NCBI RefSeq assembly: GCF_002237755.1
Contig: NZ_MWSJ01000001.1
Location: forward strand, 310,001-374,000
Source of the DNA: Lysinibacillus sp. KCTC 33748
GTDB taxonomy: Bacteria > Bacillota > Bacilli > Bacillales_A > Planococcaceae
Reading direction: 5' to 3'
Length of the DNA: 64,000 nt
Each line of letters opens with the position of its first letter. Position 1 is the first letter of the stretch. Under the pieces are notes generated by a model. The model was not told the DNA's origin. It worked only from the letters and a program-made list of their open reading frames with translations, and made no database searches. The position numbers were made by a program, and so were the translations under genes. Positions 47,933-56,980 of this stretch are shown here, piece by piece.

Positions 47933-48109
47933 ATGGGATATCAAGGCTGGGGCTCGTATGGAGGGCACTCTGATGGTTGCTACGGAGGAGATTACGGCGG
48001 ATATTATGGCTGCGGATATTATGGCTATGGACATGGTCAGAGTTCAACGTTTGTTCTAATCGTTGTTCTATTCATTCTCCTAATCATTGTTGGTGCTACT
48101 ATCATTTAA
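47933..48109 (+). CDS. YjcZ family small sporulation protein
   Basis: 58 aa peptide. Residues 1-36 are rich in Gly and Tyr with three Cys-like aromatic repeats (GGYYGCGYYGYG); residues 39-58 are a hydrophobic helix (STFVLIVVLFILLIIVGATII). This layout is that of YjcZ family sporulation peptides. ATG follows AGGGAGGGG, which lies in the spoVAE terminator arm. It is too short for many gene callers. Function in the spore is unknown. Confidence 0.82.
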   Translation: MGYQGWGSYGGHSDGCYGGDYGGYYGCGYYGYGHGQSSTFVLIVVLFILLIIVGATII

Positions 48110-48183
48110 TTTCTTTCAGCATATGTCTTTAGTACCGAAAGGGTAGCGACAGGTACAGAAGTCTTCTGAGATGAAGGGGATTT

Positions 48184-48326
48184 AAGCTGCTTTTCAGTGA
48201 GTGTCCAAATACCTGCTGAAAGAAGTTAAGCCTCCGGCGGATGCCATGGAATCGGAAAGGAGTTCTTTGTGCAGGCACAAAGCCGATTCCTGACGCAATT
48301 ATGCCGAGGCATAATTGATATGTGAC
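48184..48326 (+). repeat. Repeat family B, full copy B4
   Basis: TTTTCAG ... CTGAAAGAAG, CCTCCGGCGGATGCCATGG, GAATCGG ... CCGATTC with inner TTTGTGC ... GCACAAA, then CAATTATGCC-GA-GGCATAATTG. Confidence 0.9.
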
Positions 48327-48463
48327 AGTCGATAAGAGGCTTTAGCTTTTCTTCAGAGTGCTTTATTATCTGAATAAAGTTTAAAGCCTTCACTATTTTT
48401 TGAATGTTTTGTGCATAAAATATGAATGGAAATAAATTAATTTTAACTGATAGGAGGGGGAAC

Positions 48464-48712
48464 ATGAATCGCGGGTTTTTTAATTCAATTGAACAAAAAA
48501 CTGGGGTATCGATGGATGAGATCTTCGCATTAGCAAATGCAATCCAACATGCTGATTTTACAAGTGAAAAACAAGTAAGAAAAATCGTACGACGCGTAAG
48601 TAAGGTGTCCAATAGACAAATTACGCAAGAGCTTGAAGATAAGTTAGTTCAATCTATTATTCAAGATGGTGCTTCACTAGACTTCGATAAAATTACTAAA
48701 ATGATGAAATAA
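48464..48712 (+). CDS. spoVIF: Stage VI sporulation protein F (SpoVIF/YjcC)
   Basis: 82 aa protein that in B. subtilis controls spore coat assembly together with GerR. MNRGFFNSIEQKTGVSMDEIFALANAIQHADF is the family signature. ATG 48464 follows AGGAGGGGGAAC; the frame is open 14 codons earlier without a site. It lies in the cot-spoVA block as in B. subtilis yjcC. Confidence 0.9.
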   Translation: MNRGFFNSIEQKTGVSMDEIFALANAIQHADFTSEKQVRKIVRRVSKVSNRQITQELEDKLVQSIIQDGASLDFDKITKMMK

Positions 48713-48785
48713 TTTGATATTTAAAAGGTTGGTTAAATGGACTTTCATTTATAAATCAACCTTTAAAGTTTTGTAGAAAAAATAA

Positions 48786-48828
48786 AAAAGGTGTTACGAT
48801 ATGCCGTAGCATTTTCGTAACACCGATT
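48786..48828. terminator. Terminator between spoVIF and yjcF
   Basis: GGTGTTACG ... CGTAACACC hairpin with A run on its left side, so it best serves the minus-strand yjcF. Confidence 0.75.
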
Positions 48829-48842
48829 TGAGGTGAAAGAAA

Positions 48843-49271
48843 TTAAATCGTTTTTTCCATAGCACGATGTGGGATACCAGCATCCATAAATTCGGGAGAT
48901 GTTACCGCATAGCCAAGCTTTTCATAAAAAGGAATAGCATAACTTTGTGCGTGGAGTTTTAGTTTTTTCTTATTTATTGAAATAGCGTACTTTTCCATTT
49001 CTTTCATAATTAAAGCACCTAGTTTTTTGCCTCGCTGATCTTGTAAAATACAGACACGTTCAATTTTTGCAGCATCGTCCACGATATTACGTAAACGTGC
49101 AGCACCTACAGGATCATTGTCTTCGTACATAATAAAATGTGTTGCGGATGCATCCTCAGCATCACATTCTAAATGCAGCGGCACACCTTGTTCTTCAACA
49201 AAAACCTGTTTGCGAACTGCGAACGCATCCTCGTGCTCTTTTGCTGTTTCCACAATCTTAACGTTGTACAA
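48843..49271 (-). CDS. yjcF: GNAT family N-acetyltransferase YjcF
   Basis: 142 aa GNAT protein. Acetyl-CoA loop QDQRGKKLGALIMKEME and C-terminal HAQSYAIPFYEKLGY are typical of the ElaA-like group. The start is TTG four bases after the yjcG stop, with AGGAG in the end of yjcG. Acceptor substrate unknown. Order yjcF-yjcG-yjcH as in B. subtilis. Confidence 0.85.
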   Translation of the reverse strand: MYNVKIVETAKEHEDAFAVRKQVFVEEQGVPLHLECDAEDASATHFIMYEDNDPVGAARLRNIVDDAAKIERVCILQDQRGKKLGALIMKEMEKYAISINKKKLKLHAQSYAIPFYEKLGYAVTSPEFMDAGIPHRAMEKTI

Positions 49272-49274
49272 GGA

Positions 49275-49790
49275 TTACTCAGCTCCTGACAATCGGAATG
49301 TTTCATATGTTGTCCATGAGCCATCTTCCAATTGGTATAAAAGATGAATACGATCAATTGTATCTTTTTCGTCAACGCCTGTCATACGTAATTGCCCAAA
49401 GATGTCATCATGCTCGGAATCCGTCATTTTTTGAGCAATCGTGATATGTGGTACAAATACATGTTTTGACTCACCAAAAGGTACTTTTTCTTCAAGTGCT
49501 TGGTGGAATGCTGTTAATTGTTCAGTTGGTTCAATGCGGAAATAAATCGCATTTGTTGTAGGGAAAAATGAACTTATGCGTAATGCATGAACGTTTAAAG
49601 GTGCATAGTTGGCAACAAGTTCATCTAATTGCTTAATAATAGATTGAATATCATCATCTGTCGCATCAAAGCTGTCCTTTAATGTAATATGCGGAGTAAT
49701 TTTCGCATAATGAGGATCGTATCGTTTGCGATACGTATTCGCTAAATCTTGCAATTTTTTTGATGGAAATGCCACAATACCGTACTTCAT
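49275..49790 (-). CDS. yjcG: 2H phosphoesterase family protein YjcG
   Basis: 171 aa member of the 2H superfamily (2'-5' RNA ligase-like). The two HXT motifs are HITLKDSF and HITIAQKM, so both catalytic histidines are present. The substrate is probably a cyclic phosphodiester or small RNA end. ATG follows CGGGAGG. Operon with yjcF. Confidence 0.87.
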   Translation of the reverse strand: MKYGIVAFPSKKLQDLANTYRKRYDPHYAKITPHITLKDSFDATDDDIQSIIKQLDELVANYAPLNVHALRISSFFPTTNAIYFRIEPTEQLTAFHQALEEKVPFGESKHVFVPHITIAQKMTDSEHDDIFGQLRMTGVDEKDTIDRIHLLYQLEDGSWTTYETFRLSGAE

Positions 49791-49871
49791 AGGCCATTAC
49801 CTCCCGAAAGTAAACAATTTTTTATTTAAGTATAACAGAAATTTCCGATTTCGTAATTTGATTCGCCTATA

Positions 49872-50591
49872 TTAATTGAAATTTTCAATTAATGCGCGAC
49901 GTAGATCAGGTTTCCAATATTTCCATGTATGATTGCCATTAAACTCTTCATAGAATAAAGAAAATCCTTTGTCTAACATGAGATTATGAAGCTGACGATT
50001 TGGTGTTAAAAAATCTTTAATGGTTTTATCCATTGTGACAACTTTATCTTCTTCTTTTCCAACAATATGGTAAATAGAGATTGAGCCTGGATCTTTAAAA
50101 TTCTCTACAGCTTGCAAAACATTTTCATCAACATACGGTGATTGTAAAATAACCTTGCCAAAAATACTTGGATATTTTAATGCGGCCATTAAAGATGCGG
50201 TAGCAGCCATTGAGTCACCAATGACTCCACGACCCATTCCCATTTGATAGGTTGCATATTCAGTGTCTAAATAGGGCACAAGCTCGTGTGCTAAAAAACG
50301 AAGATATGCTTCATGTTGCTCTCCACTTGGAATATATTTAACACGTCGATCCTTTATGTCCTTATAAGGAACGAATGCAATGATTAAATTTTCGATTTCA
50401 TAGTCATCGATAAGTTCATCAGCAAGTTTTGTAATACCTCCAAGCTGGAAATAATCTTTGCCGTCTGATGCAATTAAAATATTATATTTATATAGTGGAG
50501 AATAATTTGCAGGAACATAAATATAGAGCAATAATTCCTCCTGTAAAGCTTCACTATAGAACTTTAAATCTTGTACAGTTCCCTTATCCAC
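49872..50591 (-). CDS. yjcH: Esterase family alpha/beta hydrolase YjcH
   Basis: 239 aa esterase-D-like hydrolase. GDSMAATASLMAAL carries the nucleophile Ser, and FNGNHTWKYWKPDL near the C-terminus the His. Resembles enterochelin-esterase-like proteins, but it sits in the yjcF-G-H group without siderophore genes. GTG 50591 has AAGGAG eight bases upstream; the GTG at 50600 overlaps that site. Confidence 0.8.
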   Translation of the reverse strand: MDKGTVQDLKFYSEALQEELLLYIYVPANYSPLYKYNILIASDGKDYFQLGGITKLADELIDDYEIENLIIAFVPYKDIKDRRVKYIPSGEQHEAYLRFLAHELVPYLDTEYATYQMGMGRGVIGDSMAATASLMAALKYPSIFGKVILQSPYVDENVLQAVENFKDPGSISIYHIVGKEEDKVVTMDKTIKDFLTPNRQLHNLMLDKGFSLFYEEFNGNHTWKYWKPDLRRALIENFN

Positions 50592-50703
50592 TGATGACAC
50601 TCCTTCTCATGTTTGTATCGAAATTGTACCATATAGCTAAAGTAAAGGTATAATAGGTTGGGCTAGCACTATTCTAGCAATCAAATCGAAGTGAGGGATA
50701 GTT

Positions 50704-51285
50704 ATGCATGATAAAAGTACTCGCATACACTCTGAAGAAGTAGCGAAGGCAGCTCAAGCTGCACTCATTCGTCGTGGTGTATCGCTAGAGGATATTGCTA
50801 AAATCGTTTATGAAATGCAAAAATCCTATAATGAAGGTTTAACATTAGACCACTGTATTCATTCTGTCGAGCGTGTATTACGTAAGCGTGAAGTTCAACA
50901 TGCTTTATTAGTAGGGATTGAATTAGATGAACTTGCAGAGAAAAAGTTATTGTCGGCACCGTTACAGCAAATTATTGAATCCGATGAGGGGTTATTTGGT
51001 GTGGATGAAACAATCGCACTTGGATCTGTTTTTACATACGGTAGCATAGCGGTAACAACTTTCGGTCACTTAGATAAGCAAAAAATCGGTATTATTAAGA
51101 AGTTGGACACAGAACCTGGACATCATGTAAATACGTTTTTAGATGATTTAGTTGGCAGTATTGCTGCTTCTGCCGCATCACGTATTGCCCATCGTATGCG
51201 TGATTTGGAGGAAGAGGGCGAGACCTTTGCAGATATTGAGCCCGAAGATCTAGGACCAAAACCAAAATCACATCATGAAATTTAA
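50704..51285 (+). CDS. pgpA: Phosphatidylglycerophosphatase A-like protein (YutG type)
   Basis: 193 aa PgpA-domain protein. DEGLFGVDETIALGSVFTYGSIAVTTFGHLDKQKIGIIKKLD and HHVNTFLDDLVGSIAASAASRI match the YutG-type family, which lacks the strong membrane segments of E. coli PgpA. It should remove the phosphate of phosphatidylglycerophosphate or a related lipid; this is inferred. ATG follows GTGAGGGATAG. Confidence 0.85.
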   Translation: MHDKSTRIHSEEVAKAAQAALIRRGVSLEDIAKIVYEMQKSYNEGLTLDHCIHSVERVLRKREVQHALLVGIELDELAEKKLLSAPLQQIIESDEGLFGVDETIALGSVFTYGSIAVTTFGHLDKQKIGIIKKLDTEPGHHVNTFLDDLVGSIAASAASRIAHRMRDLEEEGETFADIEPEDLGPKPKSHHEI

Positions 51286-51302
51286 AAGAGTATTAATAAA
51301 GA

Positions 51303-51343
51303 TAACAGAGCCTTCTCCAATAATATGAGGAGGCTCTGTTTAC
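51303..51343 (+). terminator. Terminator after pgpA
   Basis: AACAGAGCCTTCTCC ... GAGGAGGCTCTGTT hairpin, followed by TTACGTT. A near copy lies at 51820-51856, beyond repeat A9. Confidence 0.75.
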
Positions 51344-51364
51344 GTTGTAAATAAAATAGGGCTT

Positions 51365-51725
51365 TTTGGCAAAGCGAGGGGTTGATTTCCGTTCCGACTG
51401 AGCGCTTTCCTGGGGGCGTTCCAATGAGCCGCTTTTGGTGCTGCCGCTACGTTAGCACTACGCTTTCGCACAGAAAACATCCGCTACGCTGCAGGGTCTC
51501 GGGCCAACAGATGTCTTTTGCGCGAAAGCGTGAGTGCAACGTAGCGGCAGCAGAGGGTTTTGGTTTTGTTTGTGCGAAAGCGCAGCGACAGCAACAGCAC
51601 GATGTTGGTCACGAAGGCGTTATCACAGGACGTGATGCTTTTAGCCTTCGTTCCTCTATATCGCTGATCCCCGAGGAGTCGCTCAGTCTCCACTCCAATC
51701 AACCACTTCACTCATCATGTACCTT
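51365..51725 (+). repeat. Repeat family A, long copy A9
   Basis: GGTTGATTTCCGTTCCGACT, GAGCGCTTTCC, GGGGCGTTCCAATGAGCCGC, two GCGAAAGCG-type units, CGAAGGCG ... AGCCTTCG nested hairpin, then GAGGAGTCGCTCAGTCTCC and ACTCCAATCAACC. Between convergent pgpA and the binding-protein gene. Confidence 0.85.
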
Positions 51726-51819
51726 ATGACGCGTCCAATTTTAAAGTGATAAGTGATAAATAAAACGGGAATTACAAGACAACATTCAGAAAAATTTCTT
51801 AACCATTTTTTAACAATAC

Positions 51820-51857
51820 GAACAGAGCCTCCTCGATAATTTGAGGAGGCTCTGCCT
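51820..51857. terminator. Hairpin downstream of the binding-protein gene
   Basis: AACAGAGCCTCCTC ... GAGGAGGCTCTG. Nearly the same hairpin as the pgpA terminator; probably ends the minus-strand transporter operon or is a duplicated copy. Confidence 0.6.
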
Positions 51858-51892
51858 ATTTAGTGTCTATGAATTGTTTTGTATACCGATAA

Positions 51893-53686
51893 TTAATCGT
51901 TATAGGCTTTTAAATATTCTTTTACCTTTTTACTGTCTGCTTCAAGCTTCAATCCAGTATTAATGAGTGGTGAAACAGTGGATACAGCAGGTTTTTTATT
52001 GCCTTGATAATAGCTAATAAATTCATCTTGATTTATAGAGTAAAGAATTGCTTTACGTAGGTCTACTGAAACTGAAACAGGGCGACCAGATGTATTCATT
52101 TGTAGGTATGATACGGCATTACTATCAGCAGTATTTAACGTTAGTTTCGTATCAGATTTTACAATGTCTAGCTTTGTTTCTGGTACTGACTGAAGTACAT
52201 GAATCTCACCATTACGTAATGCTGATAATGCACTATCGTTATCAGCGATAAAACGAACATTAATTTTTGCGATCTTCGGTTCATATTCACTACCTACACG
52301 GTAGGCAGGATTTTTCACAAATTGTGCTTCATAATCATTTTTCTTTATAAGAATGTAAGGACCACTAGCGTAAAGATGGTTGTTGTATGTTGCTGTGCCT
52401 TCCGTCACCGTAGCTTGGTCACCATAGGCAATATCCTTGTCTGGATTATAGGCTGCTACATCATATGTGTTAATGCTTGTTACTTGTTTTTCAGAAACGA
52501 TACCACCAGATTGGTGTGCTAAATAATTTAACACTTGTGGGAATGGTGTTGGTGTTGTAATTTTAACGACTTGGTATGCTCCAGCTGCATTATTCACAGT
52601 CCCTTTGTCTTTTGCTAATTGCGTTACAGAAGCAGGGAGGTTTTGGGATAATGCATCTAATACAGACTGATCAGAGCCTGCAATTTTTTTCTTTTGTAAT
52701 TCAGCTAAGTCAGAAACGATTTCGACTGTTTCGATATTTTCATGAAGACTATATGTGCGATGGTCTGGAACTGACTTTGAATCTTTTGCACGATTTAATG
52801 AGAATACAACGTCTTCTGCTGAAACCAATTCACCTGTATCAACGGCAGTACCATCTTTTACAGCAGCGAAGTTAAGATCATCACGTAAAATGAAATAATA
52901 TTCTTGGTTCCCTTCAGCAATAGCATGATTATAAGATAATGAACCATCAGAAATGACTTCATCTGTATCTGTTAAGTTTACAAGTCGTACATACATATTC
53001 GTATTTAATGTATTAATAGAACCGTCATTCCCTTTAATAGGATCAAGAGATGTTAACGAATCTATTGTTTGATGTAAAATCAACGGTTCAGTTGCATTTT
53101 TGGATGAATCATTGAATTCGATATTTTCCCATACTTGCGCACGGGATTTTGGTAGATGTACAGTTTTTGGGTTTACTAATTCAGAGTAAATGCCTTGATA
53201 TTTATTTGAAATATATAACGGAGCAATATAAGCTTGATCGAATACTAAAAGCTGTTCTAATTCTTTATATTTTGCAGCGGCTGCATCACCTGTCAACGTA
53301 CTCGCTTCCTCGATGAGCGCATCTAAACTTGAATCAGATACAATACTATAGTCACCGCCCGTTTTAAACAAACCACGAACAGCATAATCAGGGTTTCCTG
53401 TTACTGTTGTCCAGCTAGAAAGAGCTAAATCATAATTGCCAGCATCTTTTTGTGCTGAAAATGAACCATAATCAGGTTGAATATTTAGTTTAACTTCAAA
53501 GCCATTTTTAACTAGTTGATCTCGAACAATATTCATATCTTCCTCAGAAGCGGCCATCCCTAATACTTCAACTGTCTTTTTACCTTTCTCTTTTGAATCT
53601 TTACTACCTTCTACTTCAGTTTTTGTCTGTACACAGCCTGCTAATGCTAAGACGGCAATGAATAAGAATACAAGTAATCTTTTCAT
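51893..53686 (-). CDS. Circularly permuted SBP_bac_5 substrate-binding lipoprotein
   Basis: 597 aa lipoprotein (lipobox LAG-Cys18) of the peptide/nickel binding family, but with swapped order. Residues about 37-192 (KTVEVLGMAASEED, GNYDLALSSWTTVTGNPDYAVRGLF, APLYISNKYQGI, SRAQVWENIEF) are what normally ends such proteins. Residues about 200-597 (PLILHQTIDSLTSLDPIKGNDGS, SAEDVVFSLNRAKD, DLRKAILYSINQDEFISYY) are the normal start and middle, and the chain stops at KVKEYLKAYND, just where the C-terminal module would follow. RBS TGGAGG precedes ATG. Last gene of a three-gene operon with two permeases. The substrate is probably a peptide (inferred). Confidence 0.88.
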   Translation of the reverse strand: MKRLLVFLFIAVLALAGCVQTKTEVEGSKDSKEKGKKTVEVLGMAASEEDMNIVRDQLVKNGFEVKLNIQPDYGSFSAQKDAGNYDLALSSWTTVTGNPDYAVRGLFKTGGDYSIVSDSSLDALIEEASTLTGDAAAAKYKELEQLLVFDQAYIAPLYISNKYQGIYSELVNPKTVHLPKSRAQVWENIEFNDSSKNATEPLILHQTIDSLTSLDPIKGNDGSINTLNTNMYVRLVNLTDTDEVISDGSLSYNHAIAEGNQEYYFILRDDLNFAAVKDGTAVDTGELVSAEDVVFSLNRAKDSKSVPDHRTYSLHENIETVEIVSDLAELQKKKIAGSDQSVLDALSQNLPASVTQLAKDKGTVNNAAGAYQVVKITTPTPFPQVLNYLAHQSGGIVSEKQVTSINTYDVAAYNPDKDIAYGDQATVTEGTATYNNHLYASGPYILIKKNDYEAQFVKNPAYRVGSEYEPKIAKINVRFIADNDSALSALRNGEIHVLQSVPETKLDIVKSDTKLTLNTADSNAVSYLQMNTSGRPVSVSVDLRKAILYSINQDEFISYYQGNKKPAVSTVSPLINTGLKLEADSKKVKEYLKAYND

Positions 53687-53702
53687 GTAAGAACCTCCAT
53701 TA

Positions 53703-55199
53703 TTAATTTGATTTTGGATCTAAAGCATCTCGTAACCCATCTCCTAAAAAGTTAAAGGAGAGAACGAGAAGCATAATACAAAGGCCTGGGAAAATAGCGA
53801 CATAGGAATGTGTTTCCAGGTACGTACTACCGACTTTTAGGATATTGCCCCATTCAGGAATGTGTGGCTCAATGCCAAGCCCTAAAAAACTTAAACTACT
53901 TGTTGAAATCACAGCACCACCAATAGTTAATGTTGCTTTGACAATCATCGGTGCTAACGAGTTAGGGACAATATGTTTAAAAATGATTGCAGCATCAGAT
54001 GCTCCTAAAGCTCTGGCTGATTCTACGAATTCGAAATTAGAGAGCTGCATTACATTAGCGCGCATAGTACGAGCATAAGTTGGAATGGCTCCAACACTTA
54101 GTGCGATAATTAAATTCATAGTATTGGCACCAAACGCTGCGATAATAGCAATAGCTAGTAGAATTCCAGGAATGGCATATAAAATATCAAGACTTCGCAT
54201 GATGATGTTGTCAGTCGCTTTCCCGTAATAACCAGAAAATGCTCCAAGGGTTCCGCCGATTAATGCAGGTATAATTGTTGAGAAAAATCCGACAATAAGC
54301 GATATTTGTGCACCGAAAACAATGCGAGAAAATAGGTCACGCCCGTAATTATCGGTGCCTAGCGGATATTCTAACGAAGGTGTTTGTAATAATGCCCCAT
54401 AGTTATTTTCAATAGCGAAGTCATAGTCAAATGTCCAAGAGCTTGTTACGGACAAAGAAAACATTAGCACTATGAAAAATAATCCGAAGACGGCCATCGT
54501 ATTGCGTAAAATCTTTTCCCAAATTCTTTGCCATTTTTCAATTGTAGAGGGATTCGCCTTTCGAGCTTTTTGAATAAGGCTATACCCTAGCAATGTGGCA
54601 AATAGATTGCCAGTCAATGAAGCAATAAGCAACAAAATACCAGGTAACAGCATCCATTTTGGCGCAGCCTCGGAAGTCACAAATTTTGTACATAGCATTA
54701 ACATCACGATATAAAAGATTGCAAGGAGTAAGAAAAGACCCATTGCAAGTAAATAAGTATCTGTGACGTACGGTTTAAATAAGTTCAGTGCTGAAATACC
54801 GATAATAAAAAGCTGAGTGATCAAAGCATAAGCAGCAAAAGTATATTCAGCTGTCTTACTTCTTGAAATAAGTAAAAAAGCAAAAGATGTAGAAAAAATA
54901 TTACCTGAAACAATTGTTAATAACAGTGGATAACCAAGTAATCGAGTGCTTTTTCGTATGTCACTATAGCTTGCTAAATCCTGTTTAATGCGTAAAGTCA
55001 GGAAACCAACATAAGCTGTGATAATTGCATAAATGACAAAAAAGATTAAGACGATTGGTCGCCAACTTTGAGTAGAAAAATTATAGCTATATGCTAGAAA
55101 CAATAAAGAAAATAGCAAGGAAAAGACAAGTGTAAAATGTGAATTGACATATTCCTGTGTTATCTTCAAAAGTAGTTTGACATGTAAGCTGTTTTTCAC
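53703..55199 (-). CDS. DppC/OppC-type permease with extra N-terminal membrane region
   Basis: 498 aa. The C-terminal 260 residues are a standard OppC-type permease with EYPLGTDNYGRDLFSRIVFGAQISL and the EAA loop ARALGASDAAIIFKHIVPNSLAPM. Before it lie about 225 residues with roughly six hydrophobic segments and no recognised domain. Normal OppC proteins are about 300 aa. GTG start after AAAGGGGGGATC. It lies between the OppB-type permease (15 bp) and the binding protein (16 bp). Confidence 0.88.
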   Translation of the reverse strand: MKNSLHVKLLLKITQEYVNSHFTLVFSLLFSLLFLAYSYNFSTQSWRPIVLIFFVIYAIITAYVGFLTLRIKQDLASYSDIRKSTRLLGYPLLLTIVSGNIFSTSFAFLLISRSKTAEYTFAAYALITQLFIIGISALNLFKPYVTDTYLLAMGLFLLLAIFYIVMLMLCTKFVTSEAAPKWMLLPGILLLIASLTGNLFATLLGYSLIQKARKANPSTIEKWQRIWEKILRNTMAVFGLFFIVLMFSLSVTSSWTFDYDFAIENNYGALLQTPSLEYPLGTDNYGRDLFSRIVFGAQISLIVGFFSTIIPALIGGTLGAFSGYYGKATDNIIMRSLDILYAIPGILLAIAIIAAFGANTMNLIIALSVGAIPTYARTMRANVMQLSNFEFVESARALGASDAAIIFKHIVPNSLAPMIVKATLTIGGAVISTSSLSFLGLGIEPHIPEWGNILKVGSTYLETHSYVAIFPGLCIMLLVLSFNFLGDGLRDALDPKSN

Positions 55200-55213
55200 G
55201 GGTGATCCCCCCT

Positions 55214-56644
55214 TTAAGACTTCTTCATTTTCGAGCGAATGCGTGGATCGAAAAAGGCATACATAATATCGATGAATAAATTTACGATCGAAATTGTAAT
55301 AGCAATATAGACGACCCCACCGAGGATAGCTGGAATGTCCGGAATAAACTGCTTATCAACAATATAGCTACCGATACCACTAATATTGAAAACTTTTTCT
55401 GTAACAGATGCCCCACCTAACATTCCACCAAAGAGAAGTCCAATCACTGTAATTATAGGAATCATGGCATTGCGAATAGCATGCTTTGAAATCACCTTAA
55501 ATTCATTCAAGCCTTTAGCTCTCGCTGTAATAATGTAGTCCTCATGTATCACCTCAAGCATACTGGATCTGGTCATACGGGCAATGGAAGCCGTAATGGA
55601 TGTCCCTAAGACAATAATTGGCATTATTAAAGAAAGCCAGTTTTGAGGATTATATGTAGCTGGGAACCATTGCAGCTTTAAGGCAAATGTTAAAATAAAT
55701 AGTAAGCCTTGCCAAAAGCTGGGGATGGATAATCCAATCAAGGCGATGAACATAAATGTATAATCCAAATATGAATTTGGACGAACAGCGGAAATAATGC
55801 CGACCGGAATAGCAATAGCGATAGCCATTAATAGTGATAGGATGGCTATTTCAAGTGTGACAGGAAACTTGTTTACAATGCTATGTGTAATAGTTTCTTT
55901 CCCTGCAAAGGAAGTACCTAAATCAAATGTGAAGAGACCAGATAGTGCATTCCATAATTGAGATAAATACGGCTGATCCAAACCATGAATATGATTAAAG
56001 TTAGCAATTTGCTCAGGCGTTGCCGCAACACCAAGTAAGTTTCTCGCTGGATCGAATGGCGATAAATACAAAATTGTAAACACTAGTGTCGCGACACCTA
56101 CAATAACAATGAAACTCTGTAGTATTCGTTCAATGATAAATTGTAGAAATGGATTCGCACACAATAGAAGGACTACATAAAATAAAACAGCTGGTAAAAA
56201 AGTAAGAGCAACGAAGTTTTTATTTTTAAGTTGCTGACTAAAAAATTGTAAATAGGATGGATCTTCTAAACCATCCTTCAATAAATCTTGCTCTACTAAC
56301 TGCTGTATTTTTGAATCTGCTAATTTCGAAGCAGTTTTTTGTAATTGTTTTTCTGACACAAATTCATGAAAGAACTTAGCTTTGGCTAATTCTTGCTCAG
56401 CAAATTTAAATTGCCATTGTGCGAACAAACCCTTTTCTTTGTAATACTGACTTCGTAGCTCAAAAGCTTGGCGGTATTGATTTGAATGTTTTCTTTTCCG
56501 ATAAGATAAGTATGTAAAAGGGTGTACTAAAATACTTAAAAGAAAGAGTAGCACATTGTAAGGCTTATGGTGCATGAGCTTTTGATAAACTGAAAAAAAG
56601 AATACATGTTCCTTAGTTGTAGAATGATCTTTTGAAATAACCAT
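55214..56644 (-). CDS. DppB/OppB-type permease with extra N-terminal region
   Basis: 476 aa from ATG 56644, which has TGGAGGAAATGC upstream; an open frame 21 codons longer has no site. The last 310 residues are a standard OppB-type permease (FIIERILQSFIVIVGVATLVFTILYLSPFDPARNLLG; EAA loop ARAKGLNEFKVISKHAIRNAMIPI). The first 165 residues hold one membrane segment (about 30-50), a highly charged Lys/Gln/Glu helical part and a second hydrophobic stretch. Such an extension is not usual for OppB (about 310 aa). First gene of the operon. Confidence 0.88.
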   Translation of the reverse strand: MVISKDHSTTKEHVFFFSVYQKLMHHKPYNVLLFLLSILVHPFTYLSYRKRKHSNQYRQAFELRSQYYKEKGLFAQWQFKFAEQELAKAKFFHEFVSEKQLQKTASKLADSKIQQLVEQDLLKDGLEDPSYLQFFSQQLKNKNFVALTFLPAVLFYVVLLLCANPFLQFIIERILQSFIVIVGVATLVFTILYLSPFDPARNLLGVAATPEQIANFNHIHGLDQPYLSQLWNALSGLFTFDLGTSFAGKETITHSIVNKFPVTLEIAILSLLMAIAIAIPVGIISAVRPNSYLDYTFMFIALIGLSIPSFWQGLLFILTFALKLQWFPATYNPQNWLSLIMPIIVLGTSITASIARMTRSSMLEVIHEDYIITARAKGLNEFKVISKHAIRNAMIPIITVIGLLFGGMLGGASVTEKVFNISGIGSYIVDKQFIPDIPAILGGVVYIAITISIVNLFIDIMYAFFDPRIRSKMKKS

Positions 56645-56765
56645 GCATTTCCTCCAGACGTAAATAAAATAATAGATTCTAAAGTGAGGACAAAACAGCA
56701 TCAACATACGCGTTGTAGCCGACTCATTTTTGTAAGGCCCTATTGAACAGATTGCAGGATGAAAG

Positions 56766-56892
56766 ATTCAGCTTCTTTCAGTAGAAAGAAGTTAAAGCCT
56801 CCGGCGGATGTCACGGAAATCGGAAAGGAGTTCTTTGTGCAAGCACAAAGCCGATTCCGGACGCAATTATGCCGAGGCATAATTGATTATAA
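56766..56892 (+). repeat. Repeat family B, full copy B5
   Basis: CTTCTTTCAG-TAG-AAAGAAG, CCTCCGGCGGATGTCACGG, AATCGG ... CCGATT with inner TTTGTGC ... GCACAAA, then CAATTATGCC-GA-GGCATAATTG. Lies in the divergent promoter region of the transporter. Confidence 0.9.
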
Positions 56893-56980
56893 TTATATTG
56901 TATAATTCCTATCAGTATTGTAAAGTATGGATTATACAAATAATTAAGTCAATCACAAAATTTACAAAAGGATGGATTGA

